This document shows positions 11,358-19,882 of a DNA stretch of 64,000 nucleotides, piece after piece (positions within the stretch are counted from its first letter, which is position 1; every line of letters starts with the position of its first letter). The stretch lies in contig QFPO01000002.1 of NCBI GenBank assembly GCA_003241385.1, forward strand, positions 226,006-290,005, written 5' to 3'. The notes beneath the pieces are model-generated. The model was not told the DNA's origin, made no database searches, and saw nothing but the letters and a program-made list of their open reading frames with translations. The stretch is from Rhodanobacter denitrificans. GTDB lineage: Bacteria > Pseudomonadota > Gammaproteobacteria > Xanthomonadales > Rhodanobacteraceae. The translations under genes and the position numbers were made by a program.

Positions 11358-12134
11358 TCAGTCAGTCCGGTCCTTGCCCGCTTCTGCCTGATCCCGTGCC
11401 GTCACGTACTCACGGCGAAACTCGTCCAGCAATCGTCGCGACTGTGCGTCCAGCTCGACCCGCGCCAGCAGATCCGGCCGACGCAGCCACGTCCGCCCCA
11501 GCGCCTGCTTGCGGCGCCAGCGCCGGATTGCGGCGTGGTCGCCCGACAGCAGCACCGGCGGCACCTCGCCCCATGCATCGCGGACCGGCCGCGTGTAATG
11601 GGGACAATCGAGCAGTCCGTCCGAGAACGAATCCTGCTGCGCCGACTGCGCGTCGCTCAACGCACCTTCCTGCAACCTTCCGACCGCATCGATCAGCACC
11701 GCTGCGGCCAGCTCGCCGCCGGACAGCACGTAGTCGCCGATCGAGACTTCCTCGTCCACCGCCTCGGCCAGCAGGCGCTCGTCCACGCCCTCGTAGCGAC
11801 CGCACAGCAGGACCAGTCGCGGTCCGCGTGCGAGCTGCGCCACCTTGGCCTGCGTGAGCCGCGCTCCCTGCGGACTCAGGTAGATCGTCCTGGCCGGACC
11901 GCCCTCGGCGCGCACCCGGTCGAGGGCATCGCGCAGCGGACCGACCATCATCACCATGCCCGGACCGCCGCCGAACGGCCGATCGTCGACCGTGCGATGG
12001 TTGTCGGTGGCGAAATCGCGCGGGTTCCAGGTGCGAACCTCGAGCAGACCCCGCTCCCTCGCCCGGCCGACCACGCCGGCATCGGCACAGGCCTCGATCA
12101 GGTCGGGGAAAAGCGTGATGACGTCGATCCGCAT
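11358..12134 (-). CDS. trmD: tRNA (guanine-N1)-methyltransferase TrmD
   Basis: This 258-residue enzyme makes m1G37 in tRNAs reading CNN/GGN-type codons and so prevents +1 frameshifting. The N-terminal SPOUT trefoil-knot domain shows MRIDVITLFPDL, RPFGGGPGMVMM, LLCGRYEGVDERL and the SAM-site segment SIGDYVLSGGELA. The catalytic Asp is in DSFSDGLLDCPHYTRP. The C-terminal helical domain binds tRNA. It starts 20 bases after the rimM stop. Confidence 0.97.
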   Translation of the reverse strand: MRIDVITLFPDLIEACADAGVVGRARERGLLEVRTWNPRDFATDNHRTVDDRPFGGGPGMVMMVGPLRDALDRVRAEGGPARTIYLSPQGARLTQAKVAQLARGPRLVLLCGRYEGVDERLLAEAVDEEVSIGDYVLSGGELAAAVLIDAVGRLQEGALSDAQSAQQDSFSDGLLDCPHYTRPVRDAWGEVPPVLLSGDHAAIRRWRRKQALGRTWLRRPDLLARVELDAQSRRLLDEFRREYVTARDQAEAGKDRTD

Positions 12135-12154
12135 CGCGCCCGTACCCACACCGA

Positions 12155-12664
12155 TCAGAACTCCGGATCCCAGTCGACGACGATGCGACGTGCCTCGAAG
12201 TCGACTTCCTTGACGAACGGCCCGGTCACGAACGGGATCAACCGTTCCTTCTCGCCGTCGACGACGAACAGGACGTCGTTCGCGCCGGTGGCGATCAGAT
12301 GCGACACCGTGCCCAGACTCGCCCCGTCCACCGTGACGACGGCCAGCCCCTCCAAATCGACCCAGTAATACTCGTCCTTCTTCGGACGTGGCAATACCGA
12401 TCGTTTCACGCGAATCTCGGCGCCGATCCAGGCGGCGGCCTCGTCGCGGTCGGCGATGCCGGGCAGCTGGGCGACGACGCCCTTGCCCTGCTCGCGCCCG
12501 TGACTTCCCCGGAATTCCCGTTCCGCGGAGGCCGTCTTCAACAGCCACGGCTGGTAGCTGAAGATCTGCATCCGGGGCTCGGTCCACGACTCCAGCCGGA
12601 CCCAGCCCTGTACGCCGTAGAGCCCGACGATCCTGCCGAGCAGGATCAGCCGGTCATCGGTCAT
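12155..12664 (-). CDS. rimM: 16S rRNA processing protein RimM
   Basis: This 169-residue protein assists maturation of the 30S head by binding S19. The N-terminal RimM barrel (LLGRIVGLYGVQGWVRLESW) and the PRC-barrel-like C-terminal half (EYYWVDLEGLAVVT ... DVLFVVDGEKERLIPFV) are both present. ATG 12664 lies 5 bases after the rpsP stop, so the genes are coupled. Order and length are typical for gammaproteobacteria. Confidence 0.96.
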   Translation of the reverse strand: MTDDRLILLGRIVGLYGVQGWVRLESWTEPRMQIFSYQPWLLKTASAEREFRGSHGREQGKGVVAQLPGIADRDEAAAWIGAEIRVKRSVLPRPKKDEYYWVDLEGLAVVTVDGASLGTVSHLIATGANDVLFVVDGEKERLIPFVTGPFVKEVDFEARRIVVDWDPEF

Positions 12665-12669
12665 GCCGC

Positions 12670-12930
12670 TCAGGCCGCCTGAGCCGGCGACTTGGCCGCT
12701 TCCTTGTACAGCGCCTGCACGCGACCGGTCAGCTGGGCGCCCTTGGCGACCCACTGCTTGACGCGGTCGGTGTCGATCTGCAGACGCACGTCCTTGCCCG
12801 CGGCGATCGGATTGAAGAAGCCGATGCGCTCGATGCTGCGGCCATCACGCGCATTGCGCTCGTCGGTGACGACGATGTGGTAGAACGGCCGCTTCTTGGC
12901 ACCGCCACGGGACAGGCGAATCTTGACCAT
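12670..12930 (-). CDS. rpsP: 30S ribosomal protein S16
   Basis: This 86-residue small-subunit protein stabilises the 5' domain of 16S rRNA. It begins MVKIRLSRGGAKKRPFYHIV and has the family's RNA-binding basic face and FFNP motif (GRSIERIGFFNPIA). The tail is Ala-rich. It is the first gene of the rpsP-rimM-trmD-rplS operon. About 80 bases of leader precede it and contain a hairpin. Confidence 0.97.
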   Translation of the reverse strand: MVKIRLSRGGAKKRPFYHIVVTDERNARDGRSIERIGFFNPIAAGKDVRLQIDTDRVKQWVAKGAQLTGRVQALYKEAAKSPAQAA

Positions 12931-12978
12931 TGTAAGTCTCTGAATTCTTGGACAAAAATGTGAGCCGACCGGGCGACG

Positions 12979-12994
12979 GCACACCGTCGTGTGC
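12979..12994 (-). promoter_or_regulatory. Hairpin in the rpsP operon leader
   Basis: GCACAC and GTGTGC form a perfect 6-bp stem around a four-base loop in the 5' untranslated region of rpsP. Flanking GC-rich arms (12966-12974 and 12998-13006) could extend it imperfectly. Ribosomal-protein operons often carry autoregulatory leaders, but I see no motif that proves it here. Confidence 0.35.
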
Positions 12995-13018
12995 ACAGGC
13001 CGGCCGAGCGAGCCGCGT

Positions 13019-13047
13019 ATTCTAGCCGAAACGCGAAAAAATGAAAG
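13019..13047 (-). promoter_or_regulatory. Candidate promoter of the rpsP operon
   Basis: The minus strand carries TAGAAT (13024-13019), a good -10 element, with a weak -35 CTTTCA (13047-13042) 17 bases upstream. A T-rich run just upstream (TCATTTTTT) may also be the tail of the ffh terminator. The predicted start near 13012 gives a leader of about 80 bases. Confidence 0.45.
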
Positions 13048-13095
13048 CCCGGTGCGGGTTTAGACGGTCCCGCGCGGATAATGCGGATTGGGGGC

Positions 13096-14481
13096 TCAGC
13101 GCGGCGGCAGCATTCCGCCGCCGCCCATACCGCCCATGCCGCGCATCGCGCCCTTCATCTGCCGCATCAGCCCCTTGATGCCGCCGCTGCCGAGCTTGGC
13201 CATCATCTTCTCCATCTGCTGATACTGCTTGAGCAGACGGTTGACGTCGGCCGGCTGCTGGCCGGCACCGCGCGCGATGCGGGCGCGCCGCGAGCCGTTG
13301 AGCAGATCCGGATGGCGCCGCTCCTTCTTGGTCATCGAATTGATGATCGCGATCATCCGATGAACCTCCTTGTCGTTGACCTTCGACTTGACCTGATCGG
13401 GCAGCGCGTTGACGCCCGGCAGCTTCTCGAGCAGGGACGACATGCCGCCCATGTTGACCATCTGCTCGAGCTGGTCCTTCATGTCGTTGAGGTCGAAGCG
13501 CTTGCCCTTGATGACCTTCTCGGCGAGCTTCTGCGCCTTCTCCTGGTCGACCTTGCGCTCGACCTCCTCGACCAGCGACAGCACGTCGCCCATGCCGAGG
13601 ATGCGCTGCGCGACGCGGTCGGGATGGAACGGCTCGAGCGCGTCGGGCTTCTCGCCGGCGCCCATGAACTTGACCGGACGGCCGGTGATGTAACGCACCG
13701 ACAAGGCCGCGCCGCCGCGCGCGTCGCCGTCGGTCTTGGTCAGCACGACGCCGGTCAGCGGCAGCGCCTCGGAGAATGCCTTGGCAGTGTTGGCCGCGTC
13801 CTGGCCGGTCATCGCGTCGACGACGAACAGCGTCTCGACCGGATCGAGCGCCGCGTGCAGCGCCTTGATCTCGTCCATCATCGCAGCGTCGACGTGGAGC
13901 CGGCCGGCGGTGTCGACGATCAGCACGTCGGCGAAGTTCTTGCGCGCCGCGTCGATCGCCGAACGCGCGATCGCGATCGGCTGGTCGGTGCCACTGGACG
14001 GATGGAACAGCACGTCGACCTGCTCGGCCAGCGTGCGCAGCTGCTCGATCGCGGCCGGCCGGTAAACGTCGCAGCTGACGACCATGACCTTCTTCTTGCG
14101 GCGCTCGCGCAGGAACCGCGCGAGCTTGGCGACCGTCGTCGTCTTGCCGGCGCCCTGCAGACCGGCCATCAGGATCACGGCCGGCGGTGCCGCCGCGAGA
14201 TTGAGGTCGGCGTTCGCCGTGCCCATCACCGCGGTCAGCTCGTCGCGGACCACCTTGATCAGGGCCTGGCCGGGCGTCAGGCTCTTGAGCACTTCCTGGC
14301 CGATCGCGCGCACCTGCACGCGCTGGATCAGCGCCTGCACCACCGGCAGCGCGACGTCCGCCTCGAGCAGCGCGACGCGTACCTCGCGCAGGGCTTCGCG
14401 AATATTGGACTCGGTCAGGCGTCCGCGGCCACGCAGGCGCTCGACCGTCGAGGATAGACGCTGGCTGAGGGATTCGAACAT
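13096..14481 (-). CDS. ffh: Signal recognition particle protein Ffh
   Basis: This 461-residue GTPase, with 4.5S RNA, targets nascent inner-membrane proteins to the translocon. The N domain (1-~90) precedes the G domain with P-loop GLQGAGKTTTVAKLA, VDTAGRL and TKTDGDARGGAALS. The C-terminal M domain is methionine-rich (MKDQLEQMVNMGGMSS, then MRQMKGAMRGMGGMGGGG) and binds the signal peptide and RNA. ATG 14481 begins the standard MFESLSQRL. It is convergent with nothing and is followed by the rpsP operon. Confidence 0.98.
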   Translation of the reverse strand: MFESLSQRLSSTVERLRGRGRLTESNIREALREVRVALLEADVALPVVQALIQRVQVRAIGQEVLKSLTPGQALIKVVRDELTAVMGTANADLNLAAAPPAVILMAGLQGAGKTTTVAKLARFLRERRKKKVMVVSCDVYRPAAIEQLRTLAEQVDVLFHPSSGTDQPIAIARSAIDAARKNFADVLIVDTAGRLHVDAAMMDEIKALHAALDPVETLFVVDAMTGQDAANTAKAFSEALPLTGVVLTKTDGDARGGAALSVRYITGRPVKFMGAGEKPDALEPFHPDRVAQRILGMGDVLSLVEEVERKVDQEKAQKLAEKVIKGKRFDLNDMKDQLEQMVNMGGMSSLLEKLPGVNALPDQVKSKVNDKEVHRMIAIINSMTKKERRHPDLLNGSRRARIARGAGQQPADVNRLLKQYQQMEKMMAKLGSGGIKGLMRQMKGAMRGMGGMGGGGMLPPR

Positions 14482-14618
14482 GGCGATCGGCGGCGGCACG
14501 AAAAAACGGCCGGCGAGTATATCAGCGCGGCCGCACGCCCCGGCGCATCGTCCGGTGAGCCGCGACGGGGACGGTTCGCCGCGTTCCGATGCCCGCGCCG
14601 CTGTGCGACACTCGCGGC

Positions 14619-15419
14619 ATGCCGACCTCCCTGCTCAGCGCGTTCGCGATCGCCGACTACGTGATCGCAGCGGTCCTGCTCGCGCTGCCGATCGCCCGGC
14701 TGCCGGCACCGGCGCGCGGCATCGCGCTGCTGCTGGCGACGCTGGCGGCGGCCGTCCACGCCACGCTGATCTTCGGCATGCACCGTGGCGGGCTGGATCT
14801 GCACTTCTTCGCGGCGCTGTCGCTGGCCGGCTTCGGCGTCGCGGCGCTGACACTGGTGGTCAACCTGTTCCGGCCGGTGGCCGGCCTCGGCGTGATCGTG
14901 TTCCCGCTCGCCGCGGCGCTGCTCGCGATCGACGTCTACGTCGCGCCCGAGACGCGCCCGCAGCCGCTGGAATGGCAGATCACGTTGCACGCGGGTTTCG
15001 CGCTGCTCGCCTACAGCCTGCTCAGCATCGCCGCGCTGCTGGCGATCCTGTTGGCGCTGCAGGAACGCGCACTGCGGCGCCGCGCGTTCGACTCCGGCCT
15101 GATCCGCGCGCTGCCCCCGCTGACGCTGACCGAAGCGCTGATGTTCCGGCTGATCGCGGCCGGCTTCGCGTTCCTGACGCTGACCCTGGTCAGCGGCGTG
15201 CTGTTCGTCGACGATCTGTTCGCGCAGCACTTGGTCCACAAGACCGTGCTGTCGATCGCGTCCTGGCTGGTGTTCGGCCTGCTCTTGTTCGGCCGCTGGC
15301 GCTGGGGCTGGCGCGGCCGCCGAGCGGTGCGCCTGACCCTGATCGGCATGGCGGTGCTGCTGCTGGCGTTCTTCGGCAGCAAGTTCGTGCTCGAGCTGGT
15401 GCTGAAGAAAGGCGCCTGA
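14619..15419 (+). CDS. CcsA/YpjD-like inner membrane protein
   Basis: This 266-residue, mostly hydrophobic protein has about eight predicted membrane helices. It resembles YpjD, a member of the cytochrome c assembly (CcmC/CcsA-like) family that is often divergent from ffh in gammaproteobacteria. Conserved-looking positions are His in ITLHAGFALLAYSL and HLVHKTVLSIASWLVFG, the likely haem-type histidines, and the basic loop RWRWGWRGRRAVR. ATG 14619 is preferred to 14589 because the hydrophobic N-terminus starts there. Its exact role is unknown. Confidence 0.85.
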   Translation: MPTSLLSAFAIADYVIAAVLLALPIARLPAPARGIALLLATLAAAVHATLIFGMHRGGLDLHFFAALSLAGFGVAALTLVVNLFRPVAGLGVIVFPLAAALLAIDVYVAPETRPQPLEWQITLHAGFALLAYSLLSIAALLAILLALQERALRRRAFDSGLIRALPPLTLTEALMFRLIAAGFAFLTLTLVSGVLFVDDLFAQHLVHKTVLSIASWLVFGLLLFGRWRWGWRGRRAVRLTLIGMAVLLLAFFGSKFVLELVLKKGA

Positions 15420-15729
15420 GACGCGCGCCCGGCGAGTCTGCGCGAGATGCCGTCACGCGACGGCAGCGGACCGCGCGAGCCCCTGCCCGTCTCGATCGTC
15501 AGCGCCTACGTGCGGGTACGCGATCGCACGCGTCGTATGTGCCTGCTTTCCGCATACGCAGCGATCGCGGTCGAACGTCGAACGATGTGCCGTCCGGATC
15601 GTCGCGATCGATTGCGCGTGTGCCGGCAACAATTGAATGCGTGTCGGACGTCTCGTCGCGCCGCTCGATACCGAACCGCCCTCACCTCACCCCGGACTGT
15701 CGCGCCTGGGGCGCATCCGCACCAGCCGG
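15420..15729. other. 310-base convergent intergenic region without a gene
   Basis: This gap separates the ends of the YpjD-like gene (+) and radA (-). It holds a small perfect hairpin GCCGTC-ACGC-GACGGC (15449-15464) without a T-run and a tandem GTCGAAC repeat (15570-15583). I see no convincing reading frame, tRNA or canonical terminator. Confidence 0.6.
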
Positions 15730-17109
15730 TCAGAGATCGCGCACCGCATCCAGCGCATCGCCGAGCCGGTCGACGCCGAGCACCTTCAGGTCGCCGAGAC
15801 TGCCACGCTTGGGTGCATTGGCCTTCGGCACGATCGCGTGGCGAAAGCCGTGCGTGGCCGCCTCGCGCAGGCGCTCCTCGCCGTTGGGCACCGGACGGAT
15901 CTCGCCGGACAGGCCGATCTCGCCGAACGCGACCAGCTTGTCCGGCAGGGCGCGGTCGCGGAAGCTCGACAGTACCGCGAGCACGACCGGCAGGTCCGCC
16001 GCGGTCTCCTGCACGCGGATGCCGCCGACGATGTTGACGAAGACGTCCTGGTCGTAGACCGCCGCGCCACCGTGCCGATGCAGCACCGCCAGCAACATCG
16101 CCAGGCGGTTCTGCTCCAGGCCCAGCGTGACGCGGCGCGGATTGGCCAGCGGCGAGGCGTCGACCAGCGCCTGGACCTCGACCAGCAACGGCCGCGTGCC
16201 TTCGCGCGTCACCATGACCGCACTGCCCGGCGTCGGCTGCGCATGCGCGGACAGGAAGATCGCCGAGGGATTGGGTACTTCCTTGAGGCCCTTCTCGGCC
16301 ATCGCGAAGACGCCCAGTTCGTTGACGGCGCCGAAGCGGTTCTTGAACGCGCGCAGGATGCGGAAGCGGCTGCCCGATTCGCCCTCGAAGTACAGCACGG
16401 CGTCGACCATATGCTCGAGCACGCGCGGTCCGGCGATGCCGCCTTCCTTGGTCACGTGTCCGACCAGGAATACGCTGGTGCCTGTTTCCTTCGCGAAGCG
16501 CACCAGCCGCGCCGCGGCCTCGCGGACCTGGCTGACCGAGCCGGGCGCGGCGGTCAGCAGCTCGGTCCAGATCGTCTGGATCGAGTCGACGACCAGCACC
16601 TGCGGACGCGCTTCGGCGGCCTCGGCGAGGATGCGTTCGATCGAGGTCTCGGCCAGCGCCTGAACGCCCTCGAGCGGCACGCCGAGCCGCTGGCCGCGCG
16701 CGGCGACCTGGGCGAGGCTCTCCTCGCCCGTTACGTACAGGCCGCGCAGGCGCTGGCCGATCGTACCGAGCGTCTGCAGCAGCAGCGTCGACTTGCCGAT
16801 GCCCGGATCGCCGCCGATCAGCACGACCGAGCCGGCGACCAGGCCGCCGCCGAGCACGCGGTCGAGCTCGCCGATGCCGGTCGGGCTGCGCTGCTCGGCC
16901 TCGCCGGCGACGCTCGCGAGCGAGGTCACCTTGGCCGGTCCCGCCGCGCCGGCATAGCCGCCGCGCCGCGACGCCGGGGCCGATTTCTCCGCTTCGACGA
17001 CGATCTCGCTCAGCGTGTTCCAGACGCCGCATTCGGTGCACTGCCCCTGCCACTTGGCATGGGCCGCACCGCATTCGGTGCAGACGTAGGCGGTGCGCGC
17101 CTTGGCCAT
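15730..17109 (-). CDS. radA: DNA repair protein RadA
   Basis: This 459-residue RecA-like ATPase drives branch migration in recombination. The N-terminal C4 zinc finger is CTECGAAHAKWQGQCTEC. The ATPase core has Walker A GGDPGIGKSTLLLQ and the RadA signature KNRFGAVNELGVF. The C-terminal ~130 residues are the Lon-protease-like domain without a catalytic Ser. Its ATG shares one base with the alr stop (TGATG), so it is translationally coupled. Confidence 0.97.
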   Translation of the reverse strand: MAKARTAYVCTECGAAHAKWQGQCTECGVWNTLSEIVVEAEKSAPASRRGGYAGAAGPAKVTSLASVAGEAEQRSPTGIGELDRVLGGGLVAGSVVLIGGDPGIGKSTLLLQTLGTIGQRLRGLYVTGEESLAQVAARGQRLGVPLEGVQALAETSIERILAEAAEARPQVLVVDSIQTIWTELLTAAPGSVSQVREAAARLVRFAKETGTSVFLVGHVTKEGGIAGPRVLEHMVDAVLYFEGESGSRFRILRAFKNRFGAVNELGVFAMAEKGLKEVPNPSAIFLSAHAQPTPGSAVMVTREGTRPLLVEVQALVDASPLANPRRVTLGLEQNRLAMLLAVLHRHGGAAVYDQDVFVNIVGGIRVQETAADLPVVLAVLSSFRDRALPDKLVAFGEIGLSGEIRPVPNGEERLREAATHGFRHAIVPKANAPKRGSLGDLKVLGVDRLGDALDAVRDL

Positions 17110-18188
17110 CAGCCGGCCTCCTCGGTGAAGCGCACGCGCCGCGTGACGCCGCAGGTGAGGTCGTAGCCGATCGTGCCGGCATGCGCCGCGACGTCCTCGA
17201 CCGGCAGACCGCGACCCCACAGGATCACCGGATCGCCGATCCGCGCCCCGGGGTGCGCGCGCAGGTCGATCGTGACCAGATCCATCGAGACGCGGCCGAC
17301 GATCGGCGCGGGGCGGCCGTCGAGCAGGACCGGCGTCCCGCTCGCGGCCGAGCGCGGATAGCCGTCGCCGTAACCGATCGCGACGACGCCGACCGCCATG
17401 TCTTCCGGGCACTGCCAGGTCGAGGCATAGCCGATCCGGTCGCCGCGCGCGAGGCGGTTGATCGCGATCAGGCGGCTCGACAGCGTCATCGCCGGCCGGA
17501 AGCCGAAATCGGTACCGACCCGGCCCTCGACGACCGAGATGCCGTACAGCGCGCCGCCGGCGCGCACCCAGTCGCCGTGCGCCTCGGGCCAGCCGAGCAC
17601 GCCGGCAGAGTTGGCCAGCGCGCGCTCGCCGGCGAGCCCGGCCGTGGCCGCCTCGAACGCGTCGATCTGGCGCGTCGTCAGCGGATCGTCGAACGCATCG
17701 GAGTTGGCGAAGTGCGTCATCAGCCCGATGTCGCGATGGACACTCGGTAGCTCGCGCAGCCGCGCGTAGGCGTCGCGCACGTGCTGCGGCGCGAAGCCGA
17801 GCCGGTGCATGCCGGTGTCGATCTTGAGCCAGACGCGCAGCGGGCGCGCATCGCGGTCGGCCGCCAGCCAGTCGATCTGGACCGGGTGATGGATCACCGA
17901 CTCGAGGTTGAGCCGGCGCATCTCCGACAGGTCGGCCGGCTCGTCGAGCCCGGACAGCACGACGATGCGCTGCGAGACGCCGGCCGCGCGCAGGCGCTGG
18001 CCGTCGGCGATGCAGGCGACTCCGAAGCCGTCGGCGCCCTGCAGCGCGCGCGCGACGCGCTCCAGACCGTGGCCGTAGCCGTCCGCCTTGACGATCGCCA
18101 TGACCTTACGGCCGGGCGCGAGCTCGCGCACGCGGCGCAGGTTCTCGCGCAAGGCGTCGATGTGGATCGTCGCGCTGCTGGCGCGCAT
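17109..18188 (-). CDS. alr: Alanine racemase
   Basis: This 359-residue PLP enzyme interconverts L- and D-alanine for peptidoglycan. The PLP lysine is Lys34 in AIVKADGYGHG and the second catalytic base is Tyr254 in GDRIGYASTW. The N-terminal TIM barrel and C-terminal beta domain (RVSMDLVTIDL) are complete. It lies between dnaB and radA, as in related genomes, and its stop overlaps radA. Confidence 0.97.
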   Translation of the reverse strand: MRASSATIHIDALRENLRRVRELAPGRKVMAIVKADGYGHGLERVARALQGADGFGVACIADGQRLRAAGVSQRIVVLSGLDEPADLSEMRRLNLESVIHHPVQIDWLAADRDARPLRVWLKIDTGMHRLGFAPQHVRDAYARLRELPSVHRDIGLMTHFANSDAFDDPLTTRQIDAFEAATAGLAGERALANSAGVLGWPEAHGDWVRAGGALYGISVVEGRVGTDFGFRPAMTLSSRLIAINRLARGDRIGYASTWQCPEDMAVGVVAIGYGDGYPRSAASGTPVLLDGRPAPIVGRVSMDLVTIDLRAHPGARIGDPVILWGRGLPVEDVAAHAGTIGYDLTCGVTRRVRFTEEAG

Positions 18189-18273
18189 GACTCAGGCGCT
18201 CCCGATCACGGACCGAAGCGGCTGCCCGAAGTCGGCGCAGTGCCGACCGCAGCCGCGGCGCATCGTGGCCGGC

Positions 18274-19662
18274 TCACTCGAAACTGCCGGAATAGCTGTC
18301 CGAGGCATAGTTCTCGAACTTCGTGTACTGGCCGAGGAACGTCAGCTTGACCGTGCCGGTCGGACCGTTTCGCTGCTTGCCGATGATCACTTCGGCCAGT
18401 CCCTTGTCAGGCGAATCGGGGTTGTAGTACTCGTCGCGGTAGATGAACATGATCAGATCTGCGTCCTGTTCGATGGCGCCCGACTCGCGCAGGTCGCTCA
18501 TCATCGGTCGTTTGTCGGCACGCTGTTCGAGCGAGCGGTTGAGCTGGGACAGCGCGATCACCGGCACGTCCAGCTCCTTGGCCAGGGCCTTGAGTCCACG
18601 CGAGATTTCTGAAATTTCGGTGGCGCGGTTCTCCGTGTTTCCGGGCACCTGCATCAGCTGCAGGTAGTCGATGACGATCAGTCCCAGATCATGCTCGCGC
18701 TTGAGCCGGCGCGAACGTGCGCGCAGCTCGCCCGGCGACAGCGCCGGCGTGTCGTCGATGAAGATCTTCACTTCCGAGAGCATCGTGATCGCGCTGGTCA
18801 CGCGCGGCCATTCCTCCTCGGCGAGGTCGCCGGTGCGCAGGTGTTGCTGGTTGATGCGGCCGAGCGAGGAGATCAGTCGGAACGCCAGCTGCGAGGCCGA
18901 CATTTCCATCGAGAACACCGCGACGGCCTTCTTGCCGCGCATCGCCGCGGCCTCGGCCAGGTTCAGCGCGAGCGCGGTCTTGCCCATCGACGGGCGCGCC
19001 GCGAGGATGATCAGATCCGACGGCTGCAGGCCGGTGGTCTTCTCGTCCAGATCGGTGAAGCCGGTCGTCAGGCCGGTGATCGTGCCGCGGTTCTCGTAGC
19101 GGTGATGCAGGATCTGGAACGCATCCTTGACCGCCTGGCGCATCGGCACGAAGCCCTTGCGTCCGCGCGCACCGGCCTCGGCGATCTGGAACACCTGCTG
19201 CTCGGCCGACTCGAGCAGTTCCTGACTCGAGCGGCCTTCGGGCTGATAGGCCGCGCCGGCGATCTCGGTACCGGTGTCGATCAGCTGCCGCAGCACCGAC
19301 TTCTCGCGCACGATGTCGGCGTACGCGACGATGTTGGCCGCGCTCGGCGTCGTGTTGGCGAGCTCGACGACGTAGCCGACGCCGCCGACCATGTCGGCCA
19401 GATTCTGCGACTGGAACCATTCCCCGAGCGTGATCGCGTCGTAGGGCATGTTCTTGGCCGACAGCTCGCCGATCGCGCGGAAGATCAGGCGATGGTCCTT
19501 GCGGTAGAAGTCGTCCTCGCCGATGCGATCGGCGACACGGTCCCAGGATTCGGGCGCCAGCATCAGGCCGCCGAGCACGGCTTGTTCGGCTTCGATCGAG
19601 TGCGGCGGCACGCGCAGCGCCTCGACGCTGGCGGCGCTCTTGCGTTCGTAAAAGGCGGGCAT
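18274..19662 (-). CDS. dnaB: Replicative DNA helicase DnaB
   Basis: This 462-residue hexameric 5'-3' helicase unwinds DNA at the replication fork. The N-terminal primase-binding domain (about 20-125) starts PPHSIEAEQAVLGGLML. The RecA-like domain has Walker A ARPSMGKTALALN, Walker B LGLIVIDYLQLM and LSQLNRSLEQR. No intein is present. ATG 19662 is the usual start, and the open frame upstream is non-coding. The upstream region carries an unusual array of DnaA-box-like sites. Confidence 0.98.
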   Translation of the reverse strand: MPAFYERKSAASVEALRVPPHSIEAEQAVLGGLMLAPESWDRVADRIGEDDFYRKDHRLIFRAIGELSAKNMPYDAITLGEWFQSQNLADMVGGVGYVVELANTTPSAANIVAYADIVREKSVLRQLIDTGTEIAGAAYQPEGRSSQELLESAEQQVFQIAEAGARGRKGFVPMRQAVKDAFQILHHRYENRGTITGLTTGFTDLDEKTTGLQPSDLIILAARPSMGKTALALNLAEAAAMRGKKAVAVFSMEMSASQLAFRLISSLGRINQQHLRTGDLAEEEWPRVTSAITMLSEVKIFIDDTPALSPGELRARSRRLKREHDLGLIVIDYLQLMQVPGNTENRATEISEISRGLKALAKELDVPVIALSQLNRSLEQRADKRPMMSDLRESGAIEQDADLIMFIYRDEYYNPDSPDKGLAEVIIGKQRNGPTGTVKLTFLGQYTKFENYASDSYSGSFE

Positions 19663-19738
19663 GGGTCGGGACCGGAGAGATACGACAGGGGCGAGGCCAT
19701 CATCGACAAGCGCGTCTCGCCTGTCGAGATGACAACTC

Positions 19739-19814
19739 TGTGGACGTGCGCGGGACAAGCTGTGGACAACGGCCGCGCGGCCTGGGGATAAACCGGCTGC
19801 CAACCTGTGGACCA
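19739..19814 (-). promoter_or_regulatory. Array of four regularly spaced DnaA-box-like sites upstream of dnaB
   Basis: On the plus strand TGTGGACGT (19739), TGTGGACAA (19761), TGGGGATAA (19783) and TGTGGACCA (19806) all have the same orientation. Their starts are 22, 22 and 23 bases apart. The reverse complement of the DnaA box TTATCCACA is TGTGGATAA, so they match 6, 8, 8 and 7 of 9 positions. The spacer sequences are unrelated to each other. The array lies between the rplI terminator and the dnaB start. Confidence 0.55.
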
Positions 19815-19829
19815 GGCCGGTCCCGGCGC

Positions 19830-19859
19830 AAAAAAAGACGGGCGCCGAAGCGCCCGTCG
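19830..19859 (-). terminator. Rho-independent terminator of rpsF-rpsR-rplI
   Basis: GACGGGCGC (minus strand) pairs perfectly with GCGCCCGTC around a TTCG tetraloop and is followed by seven T residues. It lies 23 bases after the rplI stop and separates rplI from dnaB transcription. Confidence 0.95.
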
Positions 19860-19882
19860 ATCGTACGCGTCGAACCGCTCGA

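Noticed and set aside
17110..17412. A 101-residue N-terminal extension of RadA
   Set aside because: It overlaps the end of alr in another frame and is Arg-rich. The zinc finger begins right after ATG 17109, which overlaps the alr stop as expected for coupled genes.
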